NCBI RefSeq assembly: GCF_964340395.1
Contig: NC_135555.1
Coordinates: 22,167,725-22,231,724 of the forward strand
Direction: 5' to 3'
Length of the DNA stretch: 64,000 nucleotides
Origin: Glandiceps talaboti
Taxonomy: Eukaryota; Hemichordata; Enteropneusta; Spengelidae
Shown here in pieces: positions 36,201 to 48,738 of this stretch. Below the pieces are notes generated by a model, which saw only the letters and a list, made by a program, of their open reading frames with translations, was not told the DNA's origin and searched no databases. The position numbers and the translations under genes are program-made. Numbering within the stretch: the stretch's first letter is position 1; each line of letters starts with the position of its first letter.

Positions 36201-38352
36201 GGTAACTTGTATAATAATAAGTCATCCCTTAACCTTGAACCTAGTACTATAATCATGAACATGGTGGCATGTGATAGTCTGTAAGGCAGTGAGGTAACTT
36301 GTTGTTTAATAAATCATCCCTTAACCTTGAACCTAGTACTATAATCATGAACATGGTGGCATGTGATAGTCTGTAAGGCAGTGATGTAACTTGTTGTTTA
36401 ATAAATCATCCCTTAACCTTGAACCTAGTACTATAATCATGAACATGGTGGCATGTGATAGTCTGTAAGGCAGTGAGGTAACTTGTTGTTTAATAAGTCA
36501 TCCCTTAACCTTGAACCTAGTACTATAATCATGAACATGGTGGCATGTGATAGTCTGTAAGGCAGTGAGGTAACTTGTTGTTTAATAAGTCATCCGGGAC
36601 CCTTAACCTTGAACCTAGTACTATAATCATGAACTAGTGGCATGTGATAGTCTGTAAGGCAGTGAGGTAACTTGTTTAATAAGTCATCCCTTAACCTTGA
36701 ACCTAGTACTATAATCATGAACATGGTGGCATGTGATAGTCTGTAAGGCAGTGAGGTAACTTGTTGTTTGTTTAATAAGTCATCCCTTAACCTTGAACCT
36801 AGTACTATAATTATGAACTAGTGGCATGTGATAGTCTGTAAGGCAGTGAGGTAACTTGTTGTTTAATAAGTCATCCCTTAACATTGAACCTAGTACTATA
36901 ATCATGAACTAGTGGCATGTGATAGCCTGTAAAGTGGTGAGGTAACTTGTTTCATAAGTCATCCCTTAACCTTGAACCTAGTACTATAATCATGAATTAG
37001 TGGTATGTGATAGTCTGTAAGGCAGTGAGGTAAGTTGTTATTCAATAAGTCATCCCTTAACCTTGAACCCTGTACTATAATCATGAACATGGTGGCACGT
37101 GATAGTCTGTAAGGCAGTGAGGTAACTTGTATAATAATAAGTCATCCCTTAACCTTGAACCTAGTACTATAATCATGAACATGGTGGCATGTGATAGTCT
37201 GTAAGGCAGTGAGGTAACTTGTTGTTTAATAAATCATCCCTTAACCTTGAACCTAGTACTATAATCATGAACATGGTGGCATGTGATAGTCGGTAAGGCA
37301 GTGAGGTAACTTGTTGTTTAATAAGTCATCCCTTAACATTGAACCTAGTACTATAATCATGAACTAGTGGCATGTGATAGCCTGTAAACTGGTGAGGTAA
37401 CTTGTTTCATAAGTCATCCCTTAACCTTGAACCTAGTACTATAATCATGAACATGGTGGCATGTGGTAGTCTGTAAGGCAGTGAGGTAACTTGTTATTTA
37501 ATAAGTCATCCCTTAACCTTGAACCTAGTACTATAATCATGAACATGGTGGCATGTGGTAGTCTGTAAGGCAGTGAGGTAACTTGTTATTTAATAAGTCA
37601 TCCCTTAACCTTGAACCTAGTACTATAATCATGAACTAGTGGCATGTGATAGTCTGTAAGGCAGTGAGGTAACTTGTATAATAATAAGTCATCCCTTAAC
37701 CTTGAACCTAGTACTATAATCATGAACATGGTGGCATGTGATAGTCTGTAAGGCAGTGAGGTAACTTGTTGTTTAATAAATCATCCCTTAACCTTGAACC
37801 TAGTACTATAATCATGAACATGGTGGCATGTGATAGTCTGTAAGGCAGTGATGTAACTTGTTGTTTAATAAATCATCCCTTAACCTTGAACCTAGTACTA
37901 TAATCATGAACATGGTGGCATGTGATAGTCTGTAAGGCAGTGAGGTAACTTGTTGTTTAATAAGTCATCCCTTAACCTTGAACCTAGTACTATAATCATG
38001 AACATGGTGGCATGTGATAGTCTGTAAGGCAGTGAGGTAACTTGTTGTTTAATAAGTCATCCGGGACCCTTAACCTTGAACCTAGTACTATAATCATGAA
38101 CTAGTGGCATGTGATAGTCTGTAAGGCAGTGAGGTAACTTGTTTAATAAGTCATCCCTTAACCTTGAACCTAGTACTATAATCATGAACATGGTGGCATG
38201 TGATAGTCTGTAAGGCAGTGAGGTAACTTGTTGTTTGTTTAATAAGTCATCCCTTAACCTTGAACCTAGTACTATAATTATGAACTAGTGGCATGTGATA
38301 GTCTGTAAGGCAATGAGGTAACTTGTTGTTTAATAAGTCATCCCTTAACCTT
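21207..38352. repeat. Satellite array 1: about 188 units of 88-92 bp
   Basis: The unit core is CTTGAACCTAGTACTATAAT, then CATGAACTAGTGGCATGTGA, then TAGTCTGTAAGGCAGTGAGG, then a variable linker before AAGTCATCCCTTAAC. Two central types exist, GAACTAGTGG and GAACATGGTGG. Linker types (TTGTTTAATAAG, TTGTTGTTTAATAAG, TTGTATAATAATAAG, TTGTTTCATAAG and CACTGTTGTTTAATAAG) set the unit length. A third class has GATAGCCTGTAAAGTGGTG. Types recur in ordered blocks, so the array grew by multi-unit duplication. Minus-strand frames of 60-94 residues within it repeat with the satellite and show no domain. Confidence 0.97.
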
Positions 38353-38495
38353 GGGGTGTTTATTTGGAATAACACCAATAAAAGTTTGATGGAAGTAAAG
38401 TGTAGAATCACAGTATTGACTCGTAGTACTAAAATAATAAGACAACGAAGCAGAGATTAATAGCAATATATAGACTAACAAACTGATATTTTCAG
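38353..38495. repeat. Tail block T (copy 1) after satellite array 1
   Basis: Sequence from GGGGTGTTTATTTGGAATAA to GATATTTTCAG. The same block follows array 2 (45777-45905, minus a short AATAAAAGTTTGATGGA segment) and occurs a third time at 46232-46377. It starts with a small hairpin (GGTGTTTATT/AATAACACC). Copy 1 joins block F directly after TTTTCAG; copies 2 and 3 join block U. Confidence 0.85.
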
Positions 38496-40213
38496 ACGCC
38501 GAGTTACCTCTCTGATGTCTGCCTGTAAGTTGCTGAAGTTGGATGGAAGATGCAACTTGAGAAGACGGAGGATGTATGCCCAAAGTTGTGCCTACTTGGT
38601 TGGTTGGGAAATGGAAGTATTGGGTTATACTTCCTTGTGGTTGGGATGACTGACATACTATTTTGTTCTCTTGTACGTGTTGGGTTAGGTTGGTGGTGTG
38701 GGGGGGGGGAGGCAATGGAAAACAGTTTGGCGAGTTCCATTGTCAAGCAGTAGCAAAAAAGTATAGCATCACTCGATGCTATACTTTAGAGCTGACAAAA
38801 TTGGAAAACGTGAACAAACTTAATGGAAGCGTTCTATTTTGCCAATGCCAGTTCAAAAAGAACTAATTGCCGGCACTTTCCTATCTTGCACTTCACTAAT
38901 TTAGGCACCAATAAATCTAATTAACTCACTAAATTTCTCCTCAGTAAAGCAAGTCAAATTGTCTTTTTGAAATGGTATTGGTATCATACATATCAGTCTT
39001 TCATTATACATGTTCACGATGAATCAGGATGATAGAAAAGGGGAATTCAGCAAAAAAATAAACAATAAAAACCAACCAGGTGGACACAATTATAATGGAG
39101 CTACAAGAAGATGGACAAGAAGACCAGAGGCGGACAAGGCAGACTCAAGGCAGACGTAAGTTAATAATTGTCTTATATAAAGTGATTTTACCTGATATTA
39201 ATTAGTATTACACACTGGAACATTAGAAGTTAGAAACATTTGCTTATCAAGACTGCAGCGTGTAGCAAAATTAGAATACATTACAATATCAGTGAATGCT
39301 ATATATTAATTACTAAACTGTTTTGTTTCATTCACTTTCATAGATGGATACGAAGACCCAAGATGGATACGAAGACCCAAGATGGAGGCGAAGACCCAAG
39401 ATGGATACGAAGACCCAAGATGGATACGAAGACCCAAGATGGAGGCGAAGACCCAAGATGGATACGAAGACCCAAGATGGATACGAGACCCAAGATGGAG
39501 GCGAAGACCCAAGATCGATACGAACACCCAAGATGGATACGAAGACCCAAGATGGAGGCGAAGACCCAAGATGGATACGAAGACCCAAGATGGATACGAA
39601 GACCCAAGATGGAGGCGAAGACCCAAGATGGATACGAAGACCCAAGATGGATACGAGACCCAAGATGGAGGCGAAGACCCAAGATCGATACGAACACCCA
39701 AGATGGATACGAAGACCCAAGATGGAGGCGAAGACCCAAGATGGATACGAAGACCCAAGATGGATAACAAGACCCTAGACCCAAGATGGATACGAAGGCC
39801 CAAGATGGATACAAATGCCCAAGATGGATACGAAGACCCAAGATGGATAACAAGACCCAAAATGGATGGATGTGATTACCAATCTCAAGGCAGAAGTAAG
39901 TCAATGATTGTCTTATATATGTTTATATATATTTATTGGTGTCGTAGATCACTCTCACTGTGCCATATAGGACGAAATCTACAGTTTCTACCAAAAAGTA
40001 AATCAAAGTTGGTAACTAGGTAATGGGAGTCACAAAAATAGCATAATGAAAATGTAAAATCAATATTAGACACAAGACAAATACATTAATTAAATACAAA
40101 ATGACACATTAATGGATAAAGTCTACATGTTTTAGAGAATAATGAAATGAACATGGCAAACTGTTCCAAAAATTAATTTATTGCAAGCCTTATTATGGAC
40201 GTATTTACCTTAG
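38496..40213. repeat. Flank block F (copy 2) with extra exon-like segment
   Basis: This is the duplicate of 20008-21206 and borders satellite array 2. Its unique insert (38874-39196) ends in a segment with AAGAAGATGGACAAGAAGAC and CTCAAGGCAGAC directly followed by GTAAGTTAATAATTGTCTTA. The end closely parallels the CTCAAGGCAGAAGTAAGTCAATGATTG end of the minisatellite cassette. So two exon-like cassettes stand in a row here, and copy 1 has lost one. Confidence 0.8.
39344..39868. repeat. 19-bp minisatellite (copy 2), about 27 units
   Basis: Same unit as 20546-20849 but expanded. A compound block containing an 18-base unit (GATACGAGACCC) and a GATCGATACGAACACCC unit recurs after 170 bases (39481 and 39651), showing block duplication. 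It is flanked by the same 3'- and 5'-splice-like sequences as copy 1 (CACTTTCATAG before, GTAAGTC after). Frames of up to 213 residues run through it in several readings for lack of stops; none is preferred. Confidence 0.95.
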
Positions 40214-43200
40214 GTATAATCCGATTTGCCTAAACCTTGAACCTAGTACTATAATCATGAACTAGTGGCATGTGATAGTCTGTAAGGCAGTGATGTAACT
40301 TGTTTAATAAGTCATCCCTTAACCTTGAACCTAGTACTATAATCATGAACTAGCGGCATGTGATAGTCTGTAAGGCAGTGTGGTAACTTGTTGTTTAATA
40401 AGTCATCCCTTAACGTTGAAACTAGTACTATAATCATGAACATGGTGGCATGTGATAGTCTGTAAGGCAGTGAGGTAACTTGTTGTTTAATAAGTCATCC
40501 CTTAACTTTGAACCTAGTACTATAATTATGAACCAGTGGCATGTGATAGTCTCTAAGGCAGTGAGGTAACTTGTTGTTTAATAAGTCATCCCTTAACCTT
40601 GAACCTAGTACTATAATCATGAACATGGTGGCATGAGATAGTCTGTAAAGTGGTGAGGTAACTTGTTTCATAAGTCATCCCTTAACCTTGAACCTAGTAC
40701 TATAATCATCAACTAGTGGCATGTGATAGGCTGTAAGGCAGTGAGGTAACTTGTTGTTTAATAAGTCATCCCTTAACCTTGACCCTAGTACTATAATCAT
40801 GAACTAGTGGCATGTGGTAGTCTGTAAGGCAGTGAGGTAACTTGTTGTTTAATAAGTCATCCCTTAACCTTGAACCTAGTACTATAATCATGAACCAGTG
40901 GCATGTGATAGTCTCTAAGGCAGTGAGGTAACTTGTTGTTTAATAAGTCATCCCTTAACATTGAACCTAGTACTATAATCATGAACTAGTGGCATGTGAT
41001 AGCCTGTAAAGTGGTGAGGTAACTTGTTTAATAAGTCATCCCTTAACCTTGAACCTAGTACTATAATCATGAACTAGTGGCATGTGATAGGCTGTAAGGC
41101 AGTGAGGTAACTTGTTGTTTAATAAGTCATCCATTAACCTTGATCCTAGTACTATAATCATGAACTAGTGGCATGTGGTAGTCTGTAAGGCAGTGAGGTA
41201 ACTTGTTAAATTAATAAATCATCCCTTAACCTTGAACCTAGTACTATAATCATGAACATGGTGGCATGTGATAGTCTGTAAGGCAGTGAGGCAACTTGTT
41301 TAATAAATCATCCCTTAACCTTGAACCTAGTACTATAATCATGAACTAGTGGCATGTGGTAGTCTGTAAGGCAGTGAGGTAACTTTTTGTTTAATAAGTC
41401 ATCCCTTAACATTGAACCTAGTACTATAATCATGAACTAGTGGCATGTGATAGCCTGTAAAGTGGTGAGGTAACTTGTTTCATAAGTCATCCCTTAACCT
41501 TGAACCTAGTACTATAATCATGAACTAGTGGCATGTGGTAGTCTGTAAGGCAGTGAGGTAACTTGTTATTTAATAAGTCATCCCTTACCCTTGAACCTAG
41601 TACTATAATCATGAACATGGTGGCATGTGATAGTCTGTAAGGCAGTGAGGTAACTTGTATATTAATAAGTCATCCCTTAACCTTGAACCTAGTACTATAA
41701 TCATGAACATGGTGGCATGTGATAGTCTGTAAGGCAGTGAGGTAACTTGTATAATAATAAGTCATCCCTTAACCTTGAACCTAGTACTATAATCATGAAC
41801 ATGGTGGCATGTGATAGTCTGTAAGGCAGTGAGGTAACTTGTTGTTTAATAAATCATCCCTTAACCTTGAACCTAGTACTATATAATCATGAACATGGTG
41901 GCATGTGATAGTCTGTAAGACAGTGAGGTAACTTGTTGTTTAATAAGTCATCCCTTAATCTTGAACCTAGTACTATAATCATGAACATGGTGGCATGTGA
42001 TAGTCTGTAAGGCAGTGAGGTAACTTGTTGTTTAATAAGTCATCCCTTAACCTTGAACCTAGTACTATAATCATGAACTAGTGGCATGTGATAGTCTGTA
42101 AGGCAGTGAGGTAACTTGTTTAATAAGTCATCCCCTAACCTTGAACCTAGTACTATAATCATGAACATGGTGGCATTTGATAGTCTGTAACGCAGTGAGG
42201 TAACTTGTTTAATAAGTCATCCCTTAACCTTGAACCTAGTACTATAATCATGAACATGGTGGCATGTGATAGTCTGTAACGCAGTGAGGTAACTTGTTGT
42301 TTAATAAGTCATCCCTTAACCTTGAACCTAGTACTATAATCATGAACTAGTGGCATGTGATAGTCTGTAAGGTAGTGAGGTAACACTGTTGTTTAATAAG
42401 TCAACCCTTAACCTTGAACGTCGTACTATAATCATGAACATGGTGGCATGTGATATTCTGTAAGGCAGTGAGGTAACTTGTTGTTTAATAAGTCATCCCT
42501 TAACCTTGAACCTAGTACTATAATCATGAACATGGTGGCATGTGATAGTCTGTAACGCAGTGAGGTAACTTGTTGTTTAATAAGTCATCCCTTAACCTTG
42601 AACCTAGTACTATAATCATGAACTAGTGGCATGTGATAGTCTGTAAGGTAGTGAGGTAACACTGTTGTTTAATAAGTCAACCCTTAACCTTGAACCTAGT
42701 ACTATAATCATGAACATGGTGCCATGTGATAGTCTGTAAGGCAGTGAGGTAACTTGTTTAATAAATCATCCCTTAACCTTGAACCTAGTACTATAATCAT
42801 GAACATGGTAGCATGTGATAGTCTGTAAGGCAGTAAGGCAACTTGTTTAATAAATCATCCCTTAACCTTGAACCTAGTACTATAATCATGAACTAGTGGC
42901 ATGTGGTAGTCTGTAAGGCAGTGAGGTAACTTTTTGTTTAATAAGTCATCCCTTAACATTGAACCTAGTACTATAATCATGAACTAGTGGCATGTGATAG
43001 CCTGTAAAGTGGTGAGGTAACTTGTTTCATAAGTCATCCCTGAACCTTGAACCTAGTACTATAATCATGAACATGGTGGCATGTGATAGTCTGTAAGGCA
43101 GTGAGGTAACTTGTATAATAATAAGTCATCCCTTAACCTTGAACCTAGTACTATAATCATGAACATGGTGGCATGTGATAGTCTGTAAGACAGTGAGGTA

Positions 43201-45776
43201 ACTTGTTGTTTAATAAGTCATCCCTTAATCTTGAACCTAGTACTATAATCATGAACATGGTGGCATGTGATAGTCTGTAAGGCAGTGAGGTAACTTGTTG
43301 TTTAATAAGTCATCCCTTAACCTTGAACCTAGTACTATAATCATGAACTAGTGGCATGTGATAGTCTGTAAGGCAGTGAGGTAACTTGTTTAATAAGTCA
43401 TCCCCTAACCTTGAACCTAGTACTATAATCATGAACATGGTGGCATTTGATAGTCTGTAACGCAGTGAGGTAACTTGTTTAATAAGTCATCCCTTAACCT
43501 TGAACCTAGTACTATAATCATGAACATGGTGGCATGTGATAGTCTGTAACGCAGTGAGGTAACTTGTTGTTTAATAAGTCACCCCTTAACCTTGAACCTA
43601 GTACTATAATCATGAACTAGTGGCATGTGATAGTCTGTAAGGTAGTGAGGTAACACTGTTGTTTAATAAGTCAACCCTTAACCTTGAACGTCGTACTATA
43701 ATCATGAACATGGTGGCATGTGATATTCTGTAAGGCAGTGAGGTAACTTGTTGTTTAATAAGTCATCCCTTAACCTTGAACCTAGTACTATAATCATGAA
43801 CATGGTGGCATGTGATAGTCTGTAACGCAGTGAGGTAACTTGTTGTTTAATAAGTCATCCCTTAACCTTGAACCTAGTACTATAATCATGAACTAGTGGC
43901 ATGTGATAGTCTGTAAGGTAGTGAGGTAACACTGTTGTTTAATAAGTCAACCCTTAACCTTGAACGTCGTACTATAATCATGAACATGGTGGCATGTGAT
44001 AGTCTGTAAGGCAGTGAGGTAACTTGTTTAATAAGTCATCCCTTAACCTTGAACGTCGTACTATAATCATGAACATGGTGCCATGTGATAGTCTGTAAGG
44101 CAGTGAGGTAACTTGTTTAATAAATCATCCCTTAACCTTGAACCTAGTACTATAATCATGAACATGGTAGCATGTGATAGTCTGTAAGGCAGTAAGGCAA
44201 CTTGTTTAATAAATCATCCCTTAACCTTGAACCTAGTACTATAATCATGAACTAGTGGCATGTGGTAGTCTGTAAGGCAGTGAGGTAACTTTTTGTTTAA
44301 TAAGTCATCCCTTAACATTGAACCTAGTACTATAATCATGAACTAGTGGCATGTGATAGCCTGTAAAGTGGTGAGGTAACTTGTTTCATAAGTCATCCCT
44401 TAACCTTGAACCTAGTACTATAATCATGAACTAGTGGCATGTGGTAGTCTGTAAGGCAGTGAGGTAACTTGTTATTTAATAAGTCATCCCTTACCCTTGA
44501 ACCTAGTACTATAATCATGAACATGGTGGCATGTGATAGTCTGTAAGGCAGTGAGGTAACTTGTATATTAATAAGTCATCCCTTAACCTTGAACCTAGTA
44601 CTATAATCATGAACATGGTGGCATGTGATAGTCTGTAAGGCAGTGAGGTAACTTGTATAATAATAAGTCATCCCTTAACCTTGAACCTAGTACTATAATC
44701 ATGAACATGGTGGCATTTGATAGTCTGTAAGGCAGTGAGGTAACTTGTTGTTTAATAAATCATCCCTTAACCTTGAACCTAGTACTATATAATCATGAAC
44801 ATGGTGGCGTGTGATAGTCTGTAAGACAGTGAGGTAACTTGTTGTTTAATAAGTCATCCCTTAATCTTGAACCTAGTACTATAATCATGAACATGGTGGC
44901 ATGTGATAGTCTGTAAGGCAGTGAGGTAACTTGTTGTTTAATAAGTCATCCCTTAACCTTGAACCTAGTACTATAATCATGAACTAGTGGCATGTGATAG
45001 TCTGTAAGGCAGTGAGGTAACTTGTTTAATAAGTCATCCCCTAACCTTGAACCTAGTACTATAATCATGAACATGGTGGCATTTGATAGTCTGTAACGCA
45101 GTGAGGTAACTTGTTTAATAAGTCATCCCTTAACCTTGAACCTAGTACTATAATCATGAACATGGTGGCATGTGATAGTCTGTAACGCAGTGAGGTAACT
45201 TGTTGTTTAATAAGTCATCCCTTAACCTTGAACCTAGTACTATAATCATGAACTAGTGGCATGTGATAGTCTGTAAGGTAGTGAGGTAACACTGTTGTTT
45301 AATAAGTCAACCCTTAACCTTGAACGTCGTACTATAATCATGAACATGGTGGCATGTGATATTCTGTAAGGCAGTGAGGTAACTTGTTGTTTAATAAGTC
45401 ATCCCTTAACCTTGAACCTAGTACTATAATCGTGAACATGGTGGCATGTGATAGTCTGTAACGCAGTGAGGTAACTTGTTGTTTAACAAGTCATCCCTTA
45501 ACCTTGAACCTAGTACTATAATCATGAACTAGTGGCATGTGATAGTCTGTAACACAGTGAGGTAACTTGTTGTTTAATAAGTCAACCCTTAACCTTGAAC
45601 GTCGTACTATAATCATGAACATGGTGGCATGTGATAGTCTGTAAGGCAGTGAGGTAACTTGTTTAATAAGTCATCCCTTAACCTTGAACGTCGTACTATA
45701 ATCATGAACATGGTGCCATGTGATAGTCTGTAAGGCAGTGAGGTAACTTGTTGTTTAATATGTCATCCCTTAACCT
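40214..45776. repeat. Satellite array 2: about 61 units of 88-92 bp
   Basis: Same satellite family as 21207-38352. Local variants include GAACGTCGTACTATAAT, CTGTAACGCAGTG and TCAACCC. Ordered blocks recur inside, for example a variant pair near 42806 and 44165 and a TTGTATATTAATAAG linker near 41658 and 44571. Confidence 0.97.
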
Positions 45777-46377
45777 TGGGGTGTTTATTTGGAATAACAC
45801 CAAAGTAAAGTGTAGAATCACAGTATTGACTCGTAGTACTAAAATAATATGACAACGAAGCAGAGATTAAGAGCAATATATAGACAAACAAACTGATATT
45901 TTCAGTGTTTAAAGTTTGTGTCTAATGACGTTTTACTCGGACCAGCCTGCTACCGCCACACGAACATAATTTCACAACTGTATGTGTTTGTTATTTCCGC
46001 CCTCAGTGGCTGGATATGGGTTTTGATGTAAGGCATGATGGGGCGCCAGTCAGCCATCTTGTCTGTTATGTAAATGTCTGGTTAAACTGTCGACAGTAGT
46101 TGGTGCCTTTTTAGCTACGTTTTATCTAAAACTAAAGTCGTCGCCTCGCTCCGATCCGGAGCAATACTATAACCGCGTACTGATCAGCGAGTGCCTTAGC
46201 CTTCAGCCTAGTACTATAATCATAAATTAGTGGCAGGTGTTTATTTCAAATAACACCAATAAAAGTTTGATAGAAGTAAAGTCTAGAATCACAGTATTGA
46301 CTCATAGTACTAAAGTAATAAGACAACAAGGCAGAGATTAAGAGAAATATATAGACAAACAAATTGATATTTTCAGT
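45777..46377. repeat. Tandem T-U blocks with one relic satellite unit between them
   Basis: Order: T (45777-45905), U (45906-46195), a 40-base satellite relic (46196-46234: CCTTAGCCTTCAGCCTAGTA and on to ATTAGTGGCAG), then T again (46232-46377). The relic is half of one 88-92 bp unit. Satellite-T-U is thus the repeated module, and its satellite part ranges from half a unit to many units. Confidence 0.8.
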
Positions 46378-46911
46378 GTTTAATGTTTGTGGCTAATGAC
46401 TTTTTAGTCGGACCGTCCTGCTACCTTCACACAAACATAATTTCACAACTGTATGTTTTTTCTTATTATTCAGGCAGTTTGACATGATTGTTTATAAGCT
46501 TAATAAAAAAATTGGAACATATCCTGAGAAATGTTCACAAATACACCTAAGATTTGTTGAAAAATGGAAGATATACACCGGTAGTATAGTGGGGTCACGC
46601 TCTGTCGTTCTCAAGTAACTGTTTTTCTGTTTTAACATGTGGACATTGCCAGAGAAAAGAAGGGGTAATGAGATCTAGATAACCATATAATTGGAATACC
46701 GCCCTCATCAGTGGCTGGATATGGGTTTTGACGTATTGCTCTAGCAAGGCATTCTGGGGCGCCAGTCAGCCATCTTGTCTGTTATGTTAGGTTAGACTAG
46801 ACCGTGGACACTCGTTCATGACTTTTTTGCTACGTTTTATCTAAAACTAAAGTCGTCGCCTCGCTCCGATCCGGAGCAATACTATAACCGCGTACTGATC
46901 AGCGAGTGCCA
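46378..46911. repeat. Block U (copy 2) with a 240-bp insertion
   Basis: Duplicate of 45906-46195. It shares AATTTCACAACTGTATG, GGCTGGATATGGGTTTTGA and GGCGCCAGTCAGCCATCTTG. About 240 unrelated bases (46457-46700) interrupt it. The last 80 bases (from CTACGTTTTATCTAAAACTA to GATCAGCGAGTGCC) are identical in both copies although the middle has diverged, and they contain the stem-loop GCTCCG-ATC-CGGAGC. On the minus strand CAAGATGGCTGAC gives an ATG in a YY1-like context, followed only by short frames. Confidence 0.75.
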
Positions 46912-47841
46912 GAGGCACGAGCGACTGTGATCGCTTGCTGTATCTCCCTTTCTATTACTTATTCATGATGTGACATCATGGCTATCGTGTGATTTGCATA
47001 CAGATCACTCAACATTCAACGCGCGCATATACACGTACACCGTAGCGCAAATTTGACCCTGTAAATGTATTTTGATGGTCATATCAAGTAATTTACCTTT
47101 CCAATCTTTCTTTGTGAAAGCCTGAAACCGTGTGGTTTTTTTTTGACAATTGTAAATGACGTCGTTGGACAACCTCGATGCCCAACATGGCAATTTCATT
47201 GATAATGTCATGCTCATATGCTCACTTAGTCAATGTTGCCGTGTACATGTAGGTCGCTGCGAGTCGATGGGGCTTAATTGGCTCCAACTCATGGACTATT
47301 ATCATGCATATATTTTTTCTTTTCTGAAAGTCTTTCACGTATGAATATCTGTTAATATCCAAATTTCTCCAGTGCGTCTTGATATGTTAACTCGCTTGGT
47401 GACTCGGGCGACACCATGTTCAGTTCAGTCCGATTACATTCCTCCACTACCTGGAGAACCACATTAAAAATGTGGTAAAAAAATAAATAGATAAATAAAA
47501 TAAAGGTAAAAAGTTTACAGTTTAAGTGTTGGTGTACAGGGCAAGGTTATGTGGTAGTCTATTGCTTCATTGGGATTGAGAGTTGCATGCAGCGTTTGTG
47601 GTGAATTGCAAAAGCACATTCCTCTTGAAATGGTTTCAATTTGGTTGATAATGATTTTTCTTTTTGGTGAACTTGTTATTCTTGAAATGGTAGTAACGTC
47701 AAAGATGCGTTGAAGGAGAAGAGTTTTATTTTGATACAGTTCATCTCAATATTCTATGTCAAAATTATTTACAATTATTAGTTCCATTTTTTCACTAGTG
47801 AAGCACGTATGTAGTTTCTGTTGCTGGGCAACTACCGGGTA
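46912..47841. other. Low-copy DNA, no recognisable gene
   Basis: Short frames at 47005-47217 (minus) and 47156-47344 (plus) have no domain or exon signals. I see no RNA gene or repeat. Confidence 0.5.
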
Positions 47842-48108
47842 TACGGTACTATGGTATAGTATAGTATAAGTACATAGTATAGTCTAGTATATAGTATAGC
47901 ATAGTATAGTATAGTATATTGTATAGTATAGTATATGGTATAGTATAGCACAGTATATAGTGTATGGCATAGTATAGTGTGGTATAGTATAGTATATTGT
48001 ATAGTATAGTATAGTATATGGCATAGTATAGTGTATAGTATAGCGTAGTGTATAGTATAGCATAGTATATAGCATAGTATATTGTATATCATATTATAGC
48101 ATTACCAA
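47842..48108. repeat. TATAG-type simple repeat, tract 1
   Basis: Degenerate TATAG/TATAGTA repeats over about 265 bases. Tyr/Ile-rich frames on the minus strand are translation of the repeat. Confidence 0.95.
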
Positions 48109-48386
48109 TTCCAGTGAATTTTGTGACCGCTGTACATTATTACTGATAATGTACTCCGTTATTGGGCATCGCGGCCCCGGAACGAGCATAACAATACAAG
48201 CTTATGTCCGTAAGGCAATAAAGGTATGGGTATTTAAGAACAGGGAAATTATGGGGTAAACACCGTAAGAATTTTTTTAAAAAGATTCAAATTAAAATGA
48301 AACAAATTTGTGTTCACAGCAGTTCATTGAAGTGTATATGTGTGTGTGTACGTGTACGTACGTGCGTCGCTATGATTAGTATTCAG

Positions 48387-48487
48387 CTTCCGGGCCGAAC
48401 ATGGCAGACGATGTTCAGCGCTGTGTATATTATCCGTTGTTTTGCGTTTCTCGGTCTACAAATTCACTGGAATTGGCAAAACTATAA
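48387..48487 (+). promoter_or_regulatory. Possible promoter/first exon: ETS-like site before an ATG
   Basis: CTTCCGGG (48387-48394) matches an ETS site and sits seven bases before CATGGCAGACG, an ATG (48401) in good context. The frame from this ATG is 28 codons (MADDVQRCVYYPLF at its start) and ends at 48487. It could be a first exon or a short peptide. No downstream exon is identified. Confidence 0.2.
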
Positions 48488-48495
48488 AATAATAA

Positions 48496-48633
48496 CAATA
48501 ATGTACGCCCTCCCAGTCCATAATGGACTCAAGCAAACTTTGCACTCCATAATGGGCTCGGCTGTCGCCTCGCCCATTATGTCGTTCAAAGTTTGCTTTC
48601 GTCCATTATGGGCTGGGAGGGCGTACATTATTG
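48496..48633. mobile_element. 138-bp near-palindromic foldback element
   Basis: The left half (CAATAATGTACGCCCTCCCA...) is about 88 percent complementary to the right half (...TGGGAGGGCGTACATTATTG), with almost no loop. CCATAATGG-type motifs occur four times. Size and structure suit a MITE or foldback remnant; a long hairpin RNA is possible if it is transcribed. Confidence 0.7.
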
Positions 48634-48636
48634 TTT

Positions 48637-48738
48637 AAGTATAGTATAGTGTAGTTTATAGCATATAGTATAGTATAGTATATAGTATAGCACAGTATAT
48701 AGTGTGTGGCATAGTATAGTATATGGTATATTATATTA
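48637..48738. repeat. TATAG-type simple repeat, tract 2
   Basis: Same degenerate repeat as 47842-48108. The sequence between the tracts starts and ends with inverted 17-bp copies of AAATTCACTGGAATTGG (about 48104 and 48464), so the tracts were probably one before rearrangement. Confidence 0.85.

Noticed and set aside
39306-40023. Overlapping frames of 125-213 residues across the 19-bp minisatellite on both strands
   Set aside because: The 19-base unit lacks stop codons in most frames, so long frames arise automatically in several readings. A translated product is possible only if the exon-like cassette is spliced in frame, which the sequence does not show.
47832-48092. Tyr/Ile-rich frames over the TATAG repeat
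   Set aside because: Direct translation of a simple repeat; the same holds for the frames over the TA microsatellite at 62460-62747.
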